Shown one piece after another: positions 37,711 through 49,522 of a stretch of 64,000 nt of DNA. Both the position numbers and the translations under genes were made by a program. Source of the DNA: Megamerina dolium (lineage: Eukaryota; Arthropoda; Insecta; Diptera; Megamerinidae). Position 1 is the first letter of the stretch; each line of letters begins with the position of its first letter. Under the pieces are notes generated by a model. That model saw nothing but the letters and a program-made list of their open reading frames with translations, ran no database searches and was not told the DNA's origin. The stretch is taken from NCBI GenBank assembly GCA_963854835.1, contig OY978525.1, forward strand, positions 120,091,240-120,155,239. Reading direction: 5' to 3'.

Positions 37711-39269
37711 GTATTAATAATAATTATTGATTAATTTTTATATTTTGTATTATTTTATTTTATTAAATGTTTATATAAACAAATTTGCGAACATACTATA
37801 GGTATATTTTCTAAACCAATTCCAATCAAGTTTTTCACCAGTGATTGCTTTTTTCGGCGGTGTTAGCAAATTTTTTTTTTTACAACCGTCATTATTCGAA
37901 TGCCATAATTATTTTCAAAATTTATTTATTCTCAATCAATTTGATTAATGAATTAAACTCAATAATGTCTTTTTGGAACAGTTGTTCACCAAAAAAAAAA
38001 AAAAAAAAAAAATTAATTATATTGGCACTCAAATTAGATTGGAAAAATTGGTTTGTAAAATATTACATTTTCGATGTTATTGGTATTTTTTTTTTTTTTT
38101 TTAATTTTTCTTTTGGGTTAAATATGTAATAGATGTGATTTGGCATTTTTTCTTATTATTTCTTCTCCCCTCCAAAAAAATGTTATATTCTTCTATGTAC
38201 AAAGAAAACAAATTTAAAATTAATTTTTTTTTTTCACCGACACTGAATTTCAAATTCAAACTTTGGACAGGAAAATTCATTCACATAATTTTTTGATCGT
38301 TTTTAATTATTTTTTTCTTGAAGAATAAAGGAAATATATGAAAAATGCAACAAAATATGCGCCGAGGGTAGATTTAACAAATTTGTTGTTGTTGTTGTTG
38401 TTGTTTTTCTTTTTCTTTAGTTATTTAACTTGACATGAATATCATAAAATGTAATTTTCACATTATTGGTATATAGAATAATATTATGTCTTAGCAATAG
38501 GTATGCTATTGTATGTAATGCAGCAACTACTTATCATGTTCTTATTATTATTATTTTTTTTTTCAAACGAATTTCTTCTTAGATATAATTCACAACATAT
38601 TTACGTTAAATACTATGCATATATTTTCAAGACTATACAGAACAGAACTATATATATATAACATTAAATATTTGTCATCATAATAATGTCGCCATTGGCA
38701 TAATTCATTCATATCAAATACGTCATCGATTGTGAATTATAATCAAGGGTCGAAATTGATGTTTGTTTCACAAAAATATCGAAACGTCTGGGCGATCGGA
38801 AAATGATGATTTTTTTGCATTAATAAAAACCATCGAATTTTTGCAATATCAATATTGCTTATAATGATGACCTGATGATCTCTATGTATAACAGACTTAA
38901 CTGCGAGTACAAAACTAAAATTAAGTAGGTACTTTAATAGGAAGGTAATTTAATATTCAACTTGTATATTGTTAAAATGTCGATTAGTGATATCTTATAA
39001 TAAGTGCTATACGATTAAGTAAATAAAATTGCGTATACTATATGCTGATGAGGTATGAAAAGAACTATAAAAGAATGCATTCAATTTTATTGCATTTACT
39101 GCAATCACCGTTATGTATGTATTTTCAAGAATTTCTTTTGAAGTGACGGCTCCAAAATAAATTTTGTATGCTCAAAAGTCAAATCTGTAATTGAATAACT
39201 ACAATCATAATTGATTACATTCTTTTACCCGAATGTGAAAAATGGACCTACAAATGTATGTACAAATAT

Positions 39270-40669
39270 TTAATTGCTTAAAATCTCTTCACTATTATTG
39301 GTCACCGTTGTCGTTCCCGTATTGCCAGCACTACCCGCATGCTTTTGTGATATATGCTTACGTAGATCGGATCGATATTTACATTTGTGCGGACAATAAG
39401 GACATGACAAAGTTGGTGCTACACCACATTCATAGCTTTTGTGTCGTTTAAGTGAACCCTTGATTTTATACGCCTTACCACAGACATTACACACATACTG
39501 TAATTGCACACCCTCATTGCCACCGCCACCATCACTGCCAAGATCGGTACTAATGCCAATTGTAGTATTCGTGGTACTAGTTACTTTGGGGCGTCGTGTT
39601 GTTGTTGTTGTTATTGTTAGTAATTTTTCATTTGTGGTAACACCTTCCAATTCGACAACGCTGGCACGTTCTTGCAATTGCTTAATTGTTTCGGCATCAA
39701 CAATGACATCAGCATCGACAGCACCCGTCACAACACCAGTATCATCATCATCACCAACATCCTCATCGTCAACTTCATCAGCATCCACTTCATTGGTGCT
39801 GACAACATTACCATCAAGTATTATGTGTTGATTGTGTTGTTGTTGTACCTGATGGTGATGATGCTGCTGATGATGGTGATGGTGGTGGTGTTGGTGTGAT
39901 GGGTGTGATGGATGTGATGTGTCCAATTTGACGTCGTTGACAACAATTGCCTCGGTGACCTGTGCTACGTTGGCAGTCTCATATTGTACAACATTACGTA
40001 GCAGCATTTTATCCTCCAAACGTGACGTATTGATTTTAATAAACTCCTGATGATGTGTCTCATCCACATCCAGGCATTCTTGCAATGCCAGCTGTTGTAG
40101 ATGTTGTTGAGTTTCTTGCTGTTGTTGTTGTTGTTGTTGTTGTTGGGCAGCCGCTGATGTTGTCGTGACCAATCGTTGTTGCTGTTGCGCTGCTGCCATC
40201 TGTTGCTGGATACGTGTTTCTTTCACTATTTGTATTGTTGTATGCTGTGCATGTGCTTGCTGCTGCTGCTGGTGGTGGTGGTGGTGTTGATGATGCTGTA
40301 ACGGTTGATGCGTATTGCAGCTGTTGGTTGTTGTTGCTGCGACAGCTGTCGTCGCCGACGTGCGCAATAGTTGATGATCTGCTTTCGGAATTGTATACTG
40401 TATTGTGCTGCCTGGAATGCCACCAACTGAGTCTGAGGGTATTTCAACAACAACGGTCGCCGATGTAATCAAACTATTTGGATCCGTGGACGTTGTTGCA
40501 ATATGATGTTGTTGCACATGATGATGTTGTGTATGTGTTTGATTGTGATGCTGGTGTAATTGCTGTGTCGTGGGTGCCATTACATTTGAAATTGTTGTTG
40601 CAGTTGCGTTCGTCGTCTGCAACGAATATGGCACCGTCTCCAATATGGTCCAATAGCCATCGGTAGTGC
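39270..40669 (-). CDS. lola: lola alternative terminal exon, zinc-finger isoform rich in Gln and His
   Basis: The 3' splice site is gcaaaatccag (AG at 40671-40670); junction bases GC give Gly, then TTDGYWTILE and 465 residues in all. Long Gln/His/Thr-rich region with CAG/CAA and CAC/CAT runs (about 40120-40290 and 39855-39900), then an acidic patch (DADEVDDEDVGDDDD). The C-terminal pair is a C2HC finger (CNVCGKAYKIKGSLKRHKSYEC), linker GVAPTLS, and a second finger (CPYC..YRSDLRKHISQKH), followed by a short Ser/Thr tail. The repeat-coding triplets are likely to vary in length between individuals. Confidence 0.94.
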
Positions 40670-42687
40670 CTGGATTTTGCAGTTGTGGTTGAGAGTTGAG
40701 AGAAAAAGTAACAACAAAACAGACAAGTTCGCATTAAATTTAAAAAATATTGCAAGTAATTATAATTTCAAGGTGTAAAATTGTGTACTTTTATTGGTTT
40801 ATCTATTTTTTGAATTAAAGAAGAGCTTTCTTTTGTTGTTGTTCTGCATTCAATATATACATATATATATATATATATACAACATATTTAAATTGTTTTA
40901 CTTTAAACATTTATTCAGGTATATATATATAAAAAAAATATGTAAAATTACAATATTGAATTTTATAAAAAAAAGTCGTCGTTTTTTTTATGATTATTAT
41001 TTTGAAAAATTTTTATTTAAATCAATATAAATAAATAAATTGGCATACAATGGCATTACAAAAAAGTTTATCTGACAATCCAAATTCCCAAACATTAATC
41101 TTCTTCTACTCACATCACAAGTGATCAAATTATAAGCTATTAAGTCTGTTTACTATGTATATGCTTTTAAGAGAATAATATTGAAATATTGAGATAGAAA
41201 TATTGAAAAACCCCCATATATATATATATATATGTAATAATTAATTTTGAATCGAATAAACAGACTTAGTAGGGTGCGTTTGTTGTTCGCTCCCCCATAT
41301 ATGTAGTGTAGTTGTGAGCATTTAGGAAAATTGCAATTGCATTTTATTTAATTAAGTTATTGCACATATTCGTAATTTTTTTTTTTTTTAGTCTTTAATA
41401 ATTGTATTATTTTAATATGTTGCTATATGGTTGTTGTTGTTTCAATTGATTTTTTCCTTTTTTGATCAAATTGTATTTTTGAAAATTAATTTCAACGAAC
41501 TTGCAACACTTTCACAAAGAAACGCCTCATATAACAAATATAATTTATTTATTGTACAATATATAATCTGATCAATGTCCGAATCGTATTTGAATACGGC
41601 AGAAATTGCGTTTTTATAAAATGTGAAAGCAATCGTATTCATAATTTATCCCGATTATGCTAATTTTCCCCCCTCATTAAGTTCCATTTCATTATAATTA
41701 AAATTTAGTTCAACTAAAATCCTCATTGGGGAATATTAAAAATATTCACATTCATTTTTATCGAAATGCAAAGTAAAAAATTTTATATATTTTCATATTT
41801 ATTGTGAAAAAAAAAAAAATGGCAAGATAAAAAGTAAGTTGAAATTTGAAATATTTTTCTTACCGTAAAACCAGAAATTGAAAAAATTTTTCAAATATAT
41901 ATCTAGAAGTTATTTAAACCAAAATAACCCTACTACAAATAACATTTACAAAGAATAAAAATTAGGAAAATAAAATGGAGCGAAAAGAAAAAATAATTAA
42001 AGTTAAAAATATTTAAAGAAAATCTGTAAATTGGCTTAATGTTACTTATTGTAAATATAATTAACTATAATAAAAATATTTCCACTACAAAGGAATGTAA
42101 GCTATTTAAAGAGGTACTTTTTTTCGTCGTTGAATATAAACAAAACATATATATAAATATAATATTATGACATGTAAACGTTAACCTTGACAAATATTTT
42201 CTTTTTTTTTTTTTTTTTTGAATTATAAATAAAGCAATTTTATCAGGTTATGAGGTTAAACTGAAGCAATTTCTTCATGTTTAGGTCATTTTGTTTTGCA
42301 TTTAGGCTGTTGTTTGCATGTATTTATGGTTAAGTAAGCACCAAATTAATTTTATTATCCGATAGTTATAGAAATAACAACTTATTTGATTATTAATTGA
42401 GCGCTTCTTTAAAATTGATTATAGAATAGATTATAAAACAGAGTCAAATAATTTAATAAAAATAATCAAGAAAAGGAAATATAATTTCTATATTATATGA
42501 AAAGGATAGACATTGGAAAATAATCAATATTTTTCAATTTTTATTTTTATTTTTTATTTTCTTATAATGATTACGGCTCCCTGATGACCTATATAGATAG
42601 TTATGTACACAGAAAATGCATGTTCATATGGTGCTATCCATTTTTCTATTTTTTTGCTTTGATATGTGCATTTACATCCAAGCAGTT
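40670..42687. other. lola intron and 3' flank of the next exon
   Basis: AT-rich, several homopolymer runs. A 46-codon open frame in lola phase begins at a weak AG at 41138-41137, not convincing. Confidence 0.45.
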
Positions 42688-43316
42688 TTATTCTCCATCA
42701 TCATCATAATCATCATCATCGTCTTCACTCTCTTGCAAAATAGGCACAGCCGTTATTGTTAAATCTCGATTGCCAAAATCGAAATTAAATTGATCTGCCA
42801 TTAGTGAAGTTGCCGCCAGTGCTGCCACACTACTATCACCGCCCACCACCATATCGTAATCAACACTCATTAGATGATCATCGTAGCGCATATGCTCTTC
42901 GTTCTCTTCTTCATTGCGTATTTCATAGAGGCTTTCCTCGTCGTGACGAGCCGCTGCATATAATTCGCAATGCTTACGCTTGGCATGACGTAAAACATGA
43001 TCCTTACGTCTTGAACGATATTCACACGAAATGCACTTGTATTTCTTCTCCTTGAGACAGTACTTACGTACATGCTCTTGCAATTTCTGATGCGATTTAT
43101 AATAGCGATTGCAGTGTTTGCATTGTTCAAAATTATCACGCTGCAACATTGCGGCTGTGGTAGCCGCAGTGGTCGCACTGGTACCACCACTGCCACTACC
43201 ATTGGCTGTGCCGCTATTTAGGAACGAATAAAAATCATTTGTTGATGGTATCTCATGATTGGACAATGTTGTGCTGGTATCAACACCCAATAAACTACCA
43301 AGTATTGGATAAATGT
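42688..43316 (-). CDS. lola: lola alternative terminal exon, zinc-finger isoform
   Basis: The 3' splice site is gattgaatgcag (AG at 43318-43317); junction bases AC give Asp, then IYPILGSLLGVDTS and 208 residues. A C2HC finger (CKHCNRYYKSHQKLQEHVRKYC) and, after LKEKKYK, a C2H2 finger (CISCEYRSRRKDHVLRHAKRKH) lie in the middle. The C-terminus is acidic and hydrophobic by turns, ending in an Asp-rich run (SEDDDDDYDDDGE). Splice site quality is modest, with the pyrimidine tract interrupted by purines. Confidence 0.92.
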
Positions 43317-43576
43317 CTGCATTCAATCGATGTTCAAGTTTCGTGGTGTGTCATTTTACAATTAATTTGCAAATGAAATGAAAGAAAAAAAGAAATAAGA
43401 AGAAAAGAAAATGAATTAAATAAAAATCTAATAAATAAGAAGAAATAATGACATAGAAATAGAAAAATTAATATAAAAAAATGTTTTTTAATTATTAATA
43501 ATCACAAAAAAAGAAAAAAAATAAAAATTAAAAATTATAAATAAGTATTTAAAATAAATACATTTCAATTGCAACA

Positions 43577-43690
43577 TTCTGAAATTCACTTTCGATCGAA
43601 ATTATTTTAGATTAGAAACGATTAGAAAATCGTTGTAAATTTTCCAACTGCTGGACAGAGATCAATTTCATTGAAACGTGAAATTCAGAA
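43577..43690. mobile_element. small foldback element, TTTCACTTTCGATC family, copy B
   Basis: ttctgaaattcactttcgat at the left and gaaacgtgaaattcagaa at the right are inverted partners. It lies about 260 bp upstream (minus sense) of the exon ending at 43316. Confidence 0.55.
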
Positions 43691-44473
43691 ATACCAAAAA
43701 TAAATGCTATTTACCGACATTCATAATTTTTATAGAATATATTTGATTTGTATGGATTTGTATGCCTGCCTGCCTCTTAAAGTAAATGATGAATATATTG
43801 TGTGTGTGCGTGTATGCGTGTATGTATGTTCATATATGAATATGTTGTTATTATGATGATGTTGTTTACAATGATGATGATGATCATGATGATAACGATG
43901 ATGATGGTGATGATATCATTATGATGCCGTTGTTGTAGTTGCTGTTGATTATTCCACAATATTATTCTTCTGACGATGACAGATGTTATATAGTGTAGTT
44001 AATAATAATGATGGTGGATTCTGAACAAAACATATACATACAATATTTCATTTTCGATATAAGGCGAAAATAGAATTCCAATGAGATTATTATAAATAAT
44101 AATATAGTCCATGAAGCCTATAGTAAAAGCTAATTGATGTATTGATAGAGAAGAAATGAAAATTTGAAATAAATGAAATCATTTACAATTTAACTTCATA
44201 ATCAAATAGTTATCTTATGATATTCCACATCTTTTTTTTCGTATTATAATTGTATTATAATTGTTACTATATATATTAATATAATTTTATATATATCACT
44301 TAAATTAGACAAGACAATAAAAATAAGTCATTTTAAAAATCCATCATATCTGTATGAAATTTTGTCAAAATTTTATTTTATATGTAGGCAAGATCACACA
44401 ATTTATATTTTATATGTGAATTTATTATTGATCTGTTTTTTATTCAATACATCGATACAAAAAATAGCGTCGG

Positions 44474-44523
44474 CTACGGTTTAATGCCTCCCTCCATTGG
44501 ATATCCATCATATTCAAAGGTAT
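44474..44523 (-). CDS. candidate lola terminal exon without zinc finger (second part of a two-exon tail)
   Basis: The 3' splice site ttctcttttcttttag (AG at 44525-44524) has an excellent pyrimidine tract. In lola phase the exon reads D-TFEYDGYPMEGGIKP and stops at TAG (44474-44476). Its GGA/GGC/GAG codons stand out in very AT-rich surroundings. It can be joined to the common exon directly or to the exon at 44732-44682, whose donor leaves the same phase. Prediction from splice signals and frame only. Confidence 0.45.
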
Positions 44524-44681
44524 CTAAAAGAAAAGAGAATCATATTAGAAAAAAAATTGTCAATATATATTATAAAACATACATTAAATATGTTCTAAAT
44601 AATATGAATGTGAATGTTGATTTTCATGAAAATGTATTGAAAAATTGTATGATTGTTAAATGTGCAAATTTATATTGATAC

Positions 44682-44732
44682 CCATTGTGCTGTCGCCGTA
44701 TGCATAATGATTTGACTTATGAGTATTTGCAA
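44682..44732 (-). CDS. candidate lola cassette exon (first part of a two-exon tail)
   Basis: The 3' splice site ttttttcaatttccag (AG at 44734-44733) is followed in lola phase by V-ANTHKSNHYAYGDSTM. A donor g|gtatca at 44682/44681 ends the exon after the first base of a codon, the same phase as the common exon. A 158-bp intron then leads to the exon at 44523. Joined, the tail would be 33 residues. Reading on without splicing gives a stop eight codons later. Confidence 0.45.
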
Positions 44733-47419
44733 CTGGAAATTGAAAAAAACATTAATAGTAAAAAAAAAATATAGTAGTATTTTTTAAATAAAAAAAAAAT
44801 ATAGTAGTATTTTTTTTTGTAGTATAAAAATAATTATTATTGTTTACCATTCAAATTAAATAATGAACACATACCTTTTATTGTTAAATCAACGTTCGAT
44901 TGGAGTAGCAAAATATATATACATATATATATATGCCATTGAGATAAAAAATAAAGACTGGGTAATTTTATTTTTTGTTTGTTTTTTTTTTCTGTTTTTA
45001 AGTATATTTAGTTTTTGTAATCTTATAACAAATAATATTAATTTTTCGATTTTTCTTTCATCATAACATTATACAATTATTTTTTATATATATATATATA
45101 CATATATAGGTATATGCTTTTTCTACTTTATATAATTTTAAGGCGATTTTTCTTGTTGTAATTTAATTTATTGTTTACAATTTTATTTATTTATTTATTT
45201 ATATATATACTTGTTGATATTTTAAGCTATTACAAATTTTCATTAAAATAACATATTAATTAATAAAAAAAAAAAATTATCTGTTCTTTTTCGTTATGAA
45301 TTCCGCAAAAAAACAACAAAAAAAAAATGATTGAATTCTTTATGAAATTCTTATACATTATTTTATTTAATTTTTTTTTCTTTTGAGTGTGTGTTTGTGT
45401 GTGTGTAAGTGTAGGTGTCGTTTCTTGTGTAAGCAATTATGAGTGTATTTGAATGAGAAAATTACATATACATATATGTATGTATATGCATAGCTATGTA
45501 AATGTTTATGTTAACGACACAAATTTAGTAAATTTTTGTTGTTGCTTTTTTTAACCTCTACCAACACTATTTTATAATCAATTTTAATTTATTTTTATTT
45601 TCTATTTTTTTTTTTTTTTGTTTTTTACTCAATTAATATGCAATTTTTGGAATTATTTTTTTTTTCATCAGTTGTATTATTTGCGAAAAATATTACAAAA
45701 ATAGAAAAAATATATTTTTTTTTTTTTTTTATTACATATACATATTTTTTAAATGTGCAAACATGGACAAAATGTATCATTTAATGTTTCTATTATTATT
45801 ACGGTAAGATAAAACTGCACCAGAGCTGAAGGGTGGCAAGAACCAGCCATATATAGGGTAATAGTATATATGAAATTATGACAAATTATACCTATATTGG
45901 TGGTTCCTGTAATCCTGACGGTGCATTTCATTATATTCATTATGGGGGTTGTTAGAAATTCATTTTACAAATTACACTTACTTCAGATGCATAGAGGCAT
46001 GTGTTTGTTGTAATTATATATGAAATCATTATCGTTTTTTATTTGCATTAGTTATTGATTGTTTATTTATTTATAAAGGTTGATATTTAAAATCTTGTTA
46101 TTCAACAAAAACAACACAAATTACAATTGAAGAAGTTATGTAATAAAACCAAAAAATGAATGCAAGAAAATAGTAAGTATGTATATAGTATTTGAAGAAG
46201 ATAATTACAACACGATATCAAATAAAATCTGTATTATATTGTATATAATGATGCTTTTAATATGTTTCTTGTTCTAACTACACATCTAACTACTCATGCT
46301 GTATTCGTATTTTTCTCATATCATATTATTTTGTGTTGTGTTGAATTAAGGAAAAAAAAAAAAAAATAATAAAAAATACAAATTTGAATTTGTTTTTGTT
46401 TTGTTTTTGCAATCACAAATAATCACATCATTTTTTTCTTTATACATTCACAGCTCCTTGTTTACAAAGATGTTTTGTTTTTGTTTTTTAGTTTTTCAAA
46501 CAATTTTATCAATTTTTTTATGTTCATCATTCAACTTTTTAGTTGTATTTGTTGCTCTTTTTTTTCATTTTCATTTTCATTAAGATAATCATGTATAGTT
46601 TTAACGACACGTGTATCAATAAAATAAATTGTGTGTGTGTATGTGTATATGACAAAATATCTCATTGCATTTGTGTGTGTTTGTATGTAAAAATAGTACA
46701 ATATTAATTTTTTTTTTTCATATATATGAAGTAAATTCATTTTTTTATTATAGGATTTTTATTATAAAACCAGTGATAAAAACGAATAGAAATGCCTATC
46801 AATTCGAATGATAACATTCAATAACATTAGCATTGAGATAATTGTTGATGAATTTAGGAAATTCGAAATTAGAATTAGGAAATTTATAATTGCAAATAGA
46901 TGGCAGTAGCAGAAAATGGCATCTCAAAATTATTTTCACAAATTTTATATTGCATGCGTTAGCATTGATCTCGTCAGGGGTAAATAATGAAATAAATAGA
47001 AAAGTAATTTTTGAAATTTTCACAAAATTATCGGCTTTTGAGTCATTTTGAGAAATTTATTGGTTTACATTATAGCATTTACTTCTTAAGGAATTCACTA
47101 TTGAAGTTCACGCTTTCACGCTTTTACGTATTTTAATTTGAAAATTCATGTTTTACGATTTTAGATTCATGTTTCATGTTAGTTTTATTCTTAAACCTAC
47201 ACTTGATGGCGCTTCTGTATGCTTTCCTTATTTTTCATCATATTTTACAAGGATTTTTTTTTTTCAATTTTACTAAATTTTTGAATAGGTAAAATATTAA
47301 CTGTACGAAACTAGTATGACAGGTGCTCTGCTTTGTCCTTTACAAAGCGAATTTCGTGATTAGGTGAACATAATGAGTCAAATTGTCATATTTTTACAAA
47401 TGGAATTTATTGAATTGTA
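44733..47419. other. lola intronic DNA
   Basis: AT-rich. A less AT-rich patch at about 45785-45960 (minus strand) has several phase-compatible AGs and an open frame of about 60 codons, but splicing is ambiguous (see findings). Confidence 0.4.
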
Positions 47420-47565
47420 CTAACAATGCCAATCGTATGCTCTTCCACATCTTCCAATGTGCCAATCATACAAAGTTGATTGGATTGAATGACATTTAAG
47501 ATAACGAAATTGAATTGTATAGCTTTTAAATGATTTTTTTTTTTTATCATGATGATCAATATAGT
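47420..47565 (-). CDS. candidate lola terminal exon without zinc finger
   Basis: The 3' splice site ctggttttctatacaactcaatttag (minus strand, AG at 47567-47566) starts, in lola phase, a 47-residue tail beginning D-YIDHHDKKKKSFKSYT and ending RAYDWHC at TAG (47420-47422). The C-terminal third is less AT-rich than its neighbours. A second minus frame is also open across part of it, which weakens the case. No domain recognised. Confidence 0.3.
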
Positions 47566-49445
47566 CTAAATTGAGTTGTATAGAAAACCAGAAAAAATTT
47601 GTGAAAAATCCTTATAGTAATTTTTTTAGTTTTGAAACATGCTTTCGTTGCCGATACCATTGCCACACTGTGAATGCACTCTAATGCTAATGCTATTGTA
47701 CTTGTTCTTGAATTGTTGTTTTGTTGTTTTTTTTTTTTCTTTTATCACAAATGAATTACTAAACTAATGCTAATGCATTTCATATCTGATATTTTTATAT
47801 ATGCTTCTTGTTGCTGTTTTCGTTATTTTCTTTTTTTCTTCTCGAATGTTTAATAAATTACATAAAAGCATAAATATTAAAAATTTCTGATTTCGATTAC
47901 AATACACAAATGAAGTTAAAAAATTGTTGCAAATACATATGATTATTATTATGATTATTATTGTAATTGTGATTCTTCTTTCTTTCTTTCTTTGCATTCG
48001 TTGGTTACATACATACACTGATATTCTAAAATCTAATTTATGTTAAAAAAAGAGACAATATATTTGCTTTAAAAATATGTATATGTATATATAAATGTAT
48101 GTGTGTGTGTGTGTTTTTTTGTGTGTGCAATAAACTAATTTAAATGTACACAAGCTAAAAAAAAAAAACAATGACGACTATTAGCATTTTCATATAAATT
48201 TTATAAATTTTTTTCTTTATACAATAGTTTAAGTTGTTTTAAACAATCAATCACACCTTAAAACATTTGTAAAATTAGTTATAAAATACAAATAGTAGAA
48301 GAATATAGAATGAAAATAAAAGAATTAAAATTAAATAAAACAAAAAGAAATATAATATTTTAAAATATAACCACAACCTTATATAGAGCAAAAAGATATA
48401 GCAAGAAATATTTAAAAAAAAAAAAAAAAAAAAATTGGAAACTTATTTAGTATATCTAAATATATATAGTGTAATATAAATGTTATTACATTTGAAATAA
48501 TTCGTTTCATTTTCATATTTTGGTTAAGTAAAATGTAATGATGTTCTTTTTGTTTAGTTTTTTTTTTTTTTTCATTATATTTTTATGTGTGCATATACAT
48601 ATATGTGTATTATTAACATTATAAATAAATAATTATGCAACTATTGACTAGCAACTGCATAAACAGAAAAATAAGCAAAAAAAAAAAAAGTTAAATTAAA
48701 AAAAAAAAAAAAAAAAAATGTTTATCCGAAATTAAATACGAAAAATTGGAAAACTAATTTCGTAGAATCGAATGATAATTTTTAGTGATTTTTTTTTCAA
48801 ATCAAAAACAAAAGAATAAACGAAAATTAATTAATTATCTTCTCGCAAAATACTGACCAAAATTCTTATAATTTTTTGTTTGTTTTTTTTTTTCTTTATT
48901 ATTATTATTATTTTTTTTTTTTTACAATCCAATTATGAATTCAATGAATTATATTCGTATCACCACAATTATGCCGATTTTAAGGTACATAGATTTATCA
49001 TGTTTTTCTTAAATTTTAACTACCACTTAATAGCAAAAAAAAAAAAAAAACGAAAAACAAAAAAAGTTCATTCAAAATATATAAAGAAAAAAAAGAAAGA
49101 AAGAAAAAAAAAATAGAATAGAATCAACTTTGTGCTTGATTTCGAAAATTTACGTTTTTATTGTTTTTCAACAAAATTTTCAAAAATATTTTATCACACA
49201 GCACAAATTTGAAAAATAACTTTTATACAGTTTTTACACTACAAATTTAGCCATTTACAAATCAAATGAGCATTTCTTCAATTTAAATTTCAACCTTTTT
49301 TCAATTGATATTCACTTGCGTACAAATCCAATTCATTCCTTTGCAAAAGATTATGATTCTTTATATCATTGATTATTGAATAGTGAGTGACTCCGACAGT
49401 TCGGGGACGGAATGTATTTTTAATTGCAGCAATAATAAGCATCAT

Positions 49446-49522
49446 TTAAGGTATGGTACAACAACAATTTTGTAAAATTTTTTGCGAATGTGTGAAATCG
49501 ATGGACTCCGGGGGGTGTGCAA
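49446..49522 (-). CDS. candidate lola terminal exon without zinc finger
   Basis: The 3' splice site aaagaaagtttttctag (AG at 49524-49523) leads in lola phase to V-AHPPESIDFTHSQKIL and a stop at 49446-49448, 25 residues. The codons directly after the stop (ATG ATG) continue the same frame for about 50 further codons (to about 49293) including TFRPRTVGVTHYS and LLQRNELDLYASEYQ, which look more coding-like than the surroundings. Confidence 0.35.

Larger units (their letters stand above)
35964..39269. other. lola intron plus 3' flank of the next exon
   Basis: AT-rich and full of homopolymer runs; (AT)n at 37621-37707 and a TTG run at about 38385-38405. A very strong minus-strand 3' splice-like signal ends at 36557 (separate entry). 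Confidence 0.45.

Noticed and set aside
38740..38790. Acceptor cgatcgcccag giving DVSIFL-stop
   Set aside because: Mediocre pyrimidine tract and only six residues; not distinguishable from chance.
39439..39899. Plus-strand Ser/Thr-rich frames
   Set aside because: Antisense of the lola exon at 39270-40669; no finger or other domain.
40999..41136. 46-codon minus frame in lola phase (AYNLITCDVSRRR...)
   Set aside because: The acceptor (agacttaatag) is purine-rich and there is no composition shift; most likely chance.
47180..47230. Possible short lola tail (EAPSSVGLRIKLT)
   Set aside because: The AG follows a purine-rich stretch (aaggaaagcatacag), not a usable 3' splice site.
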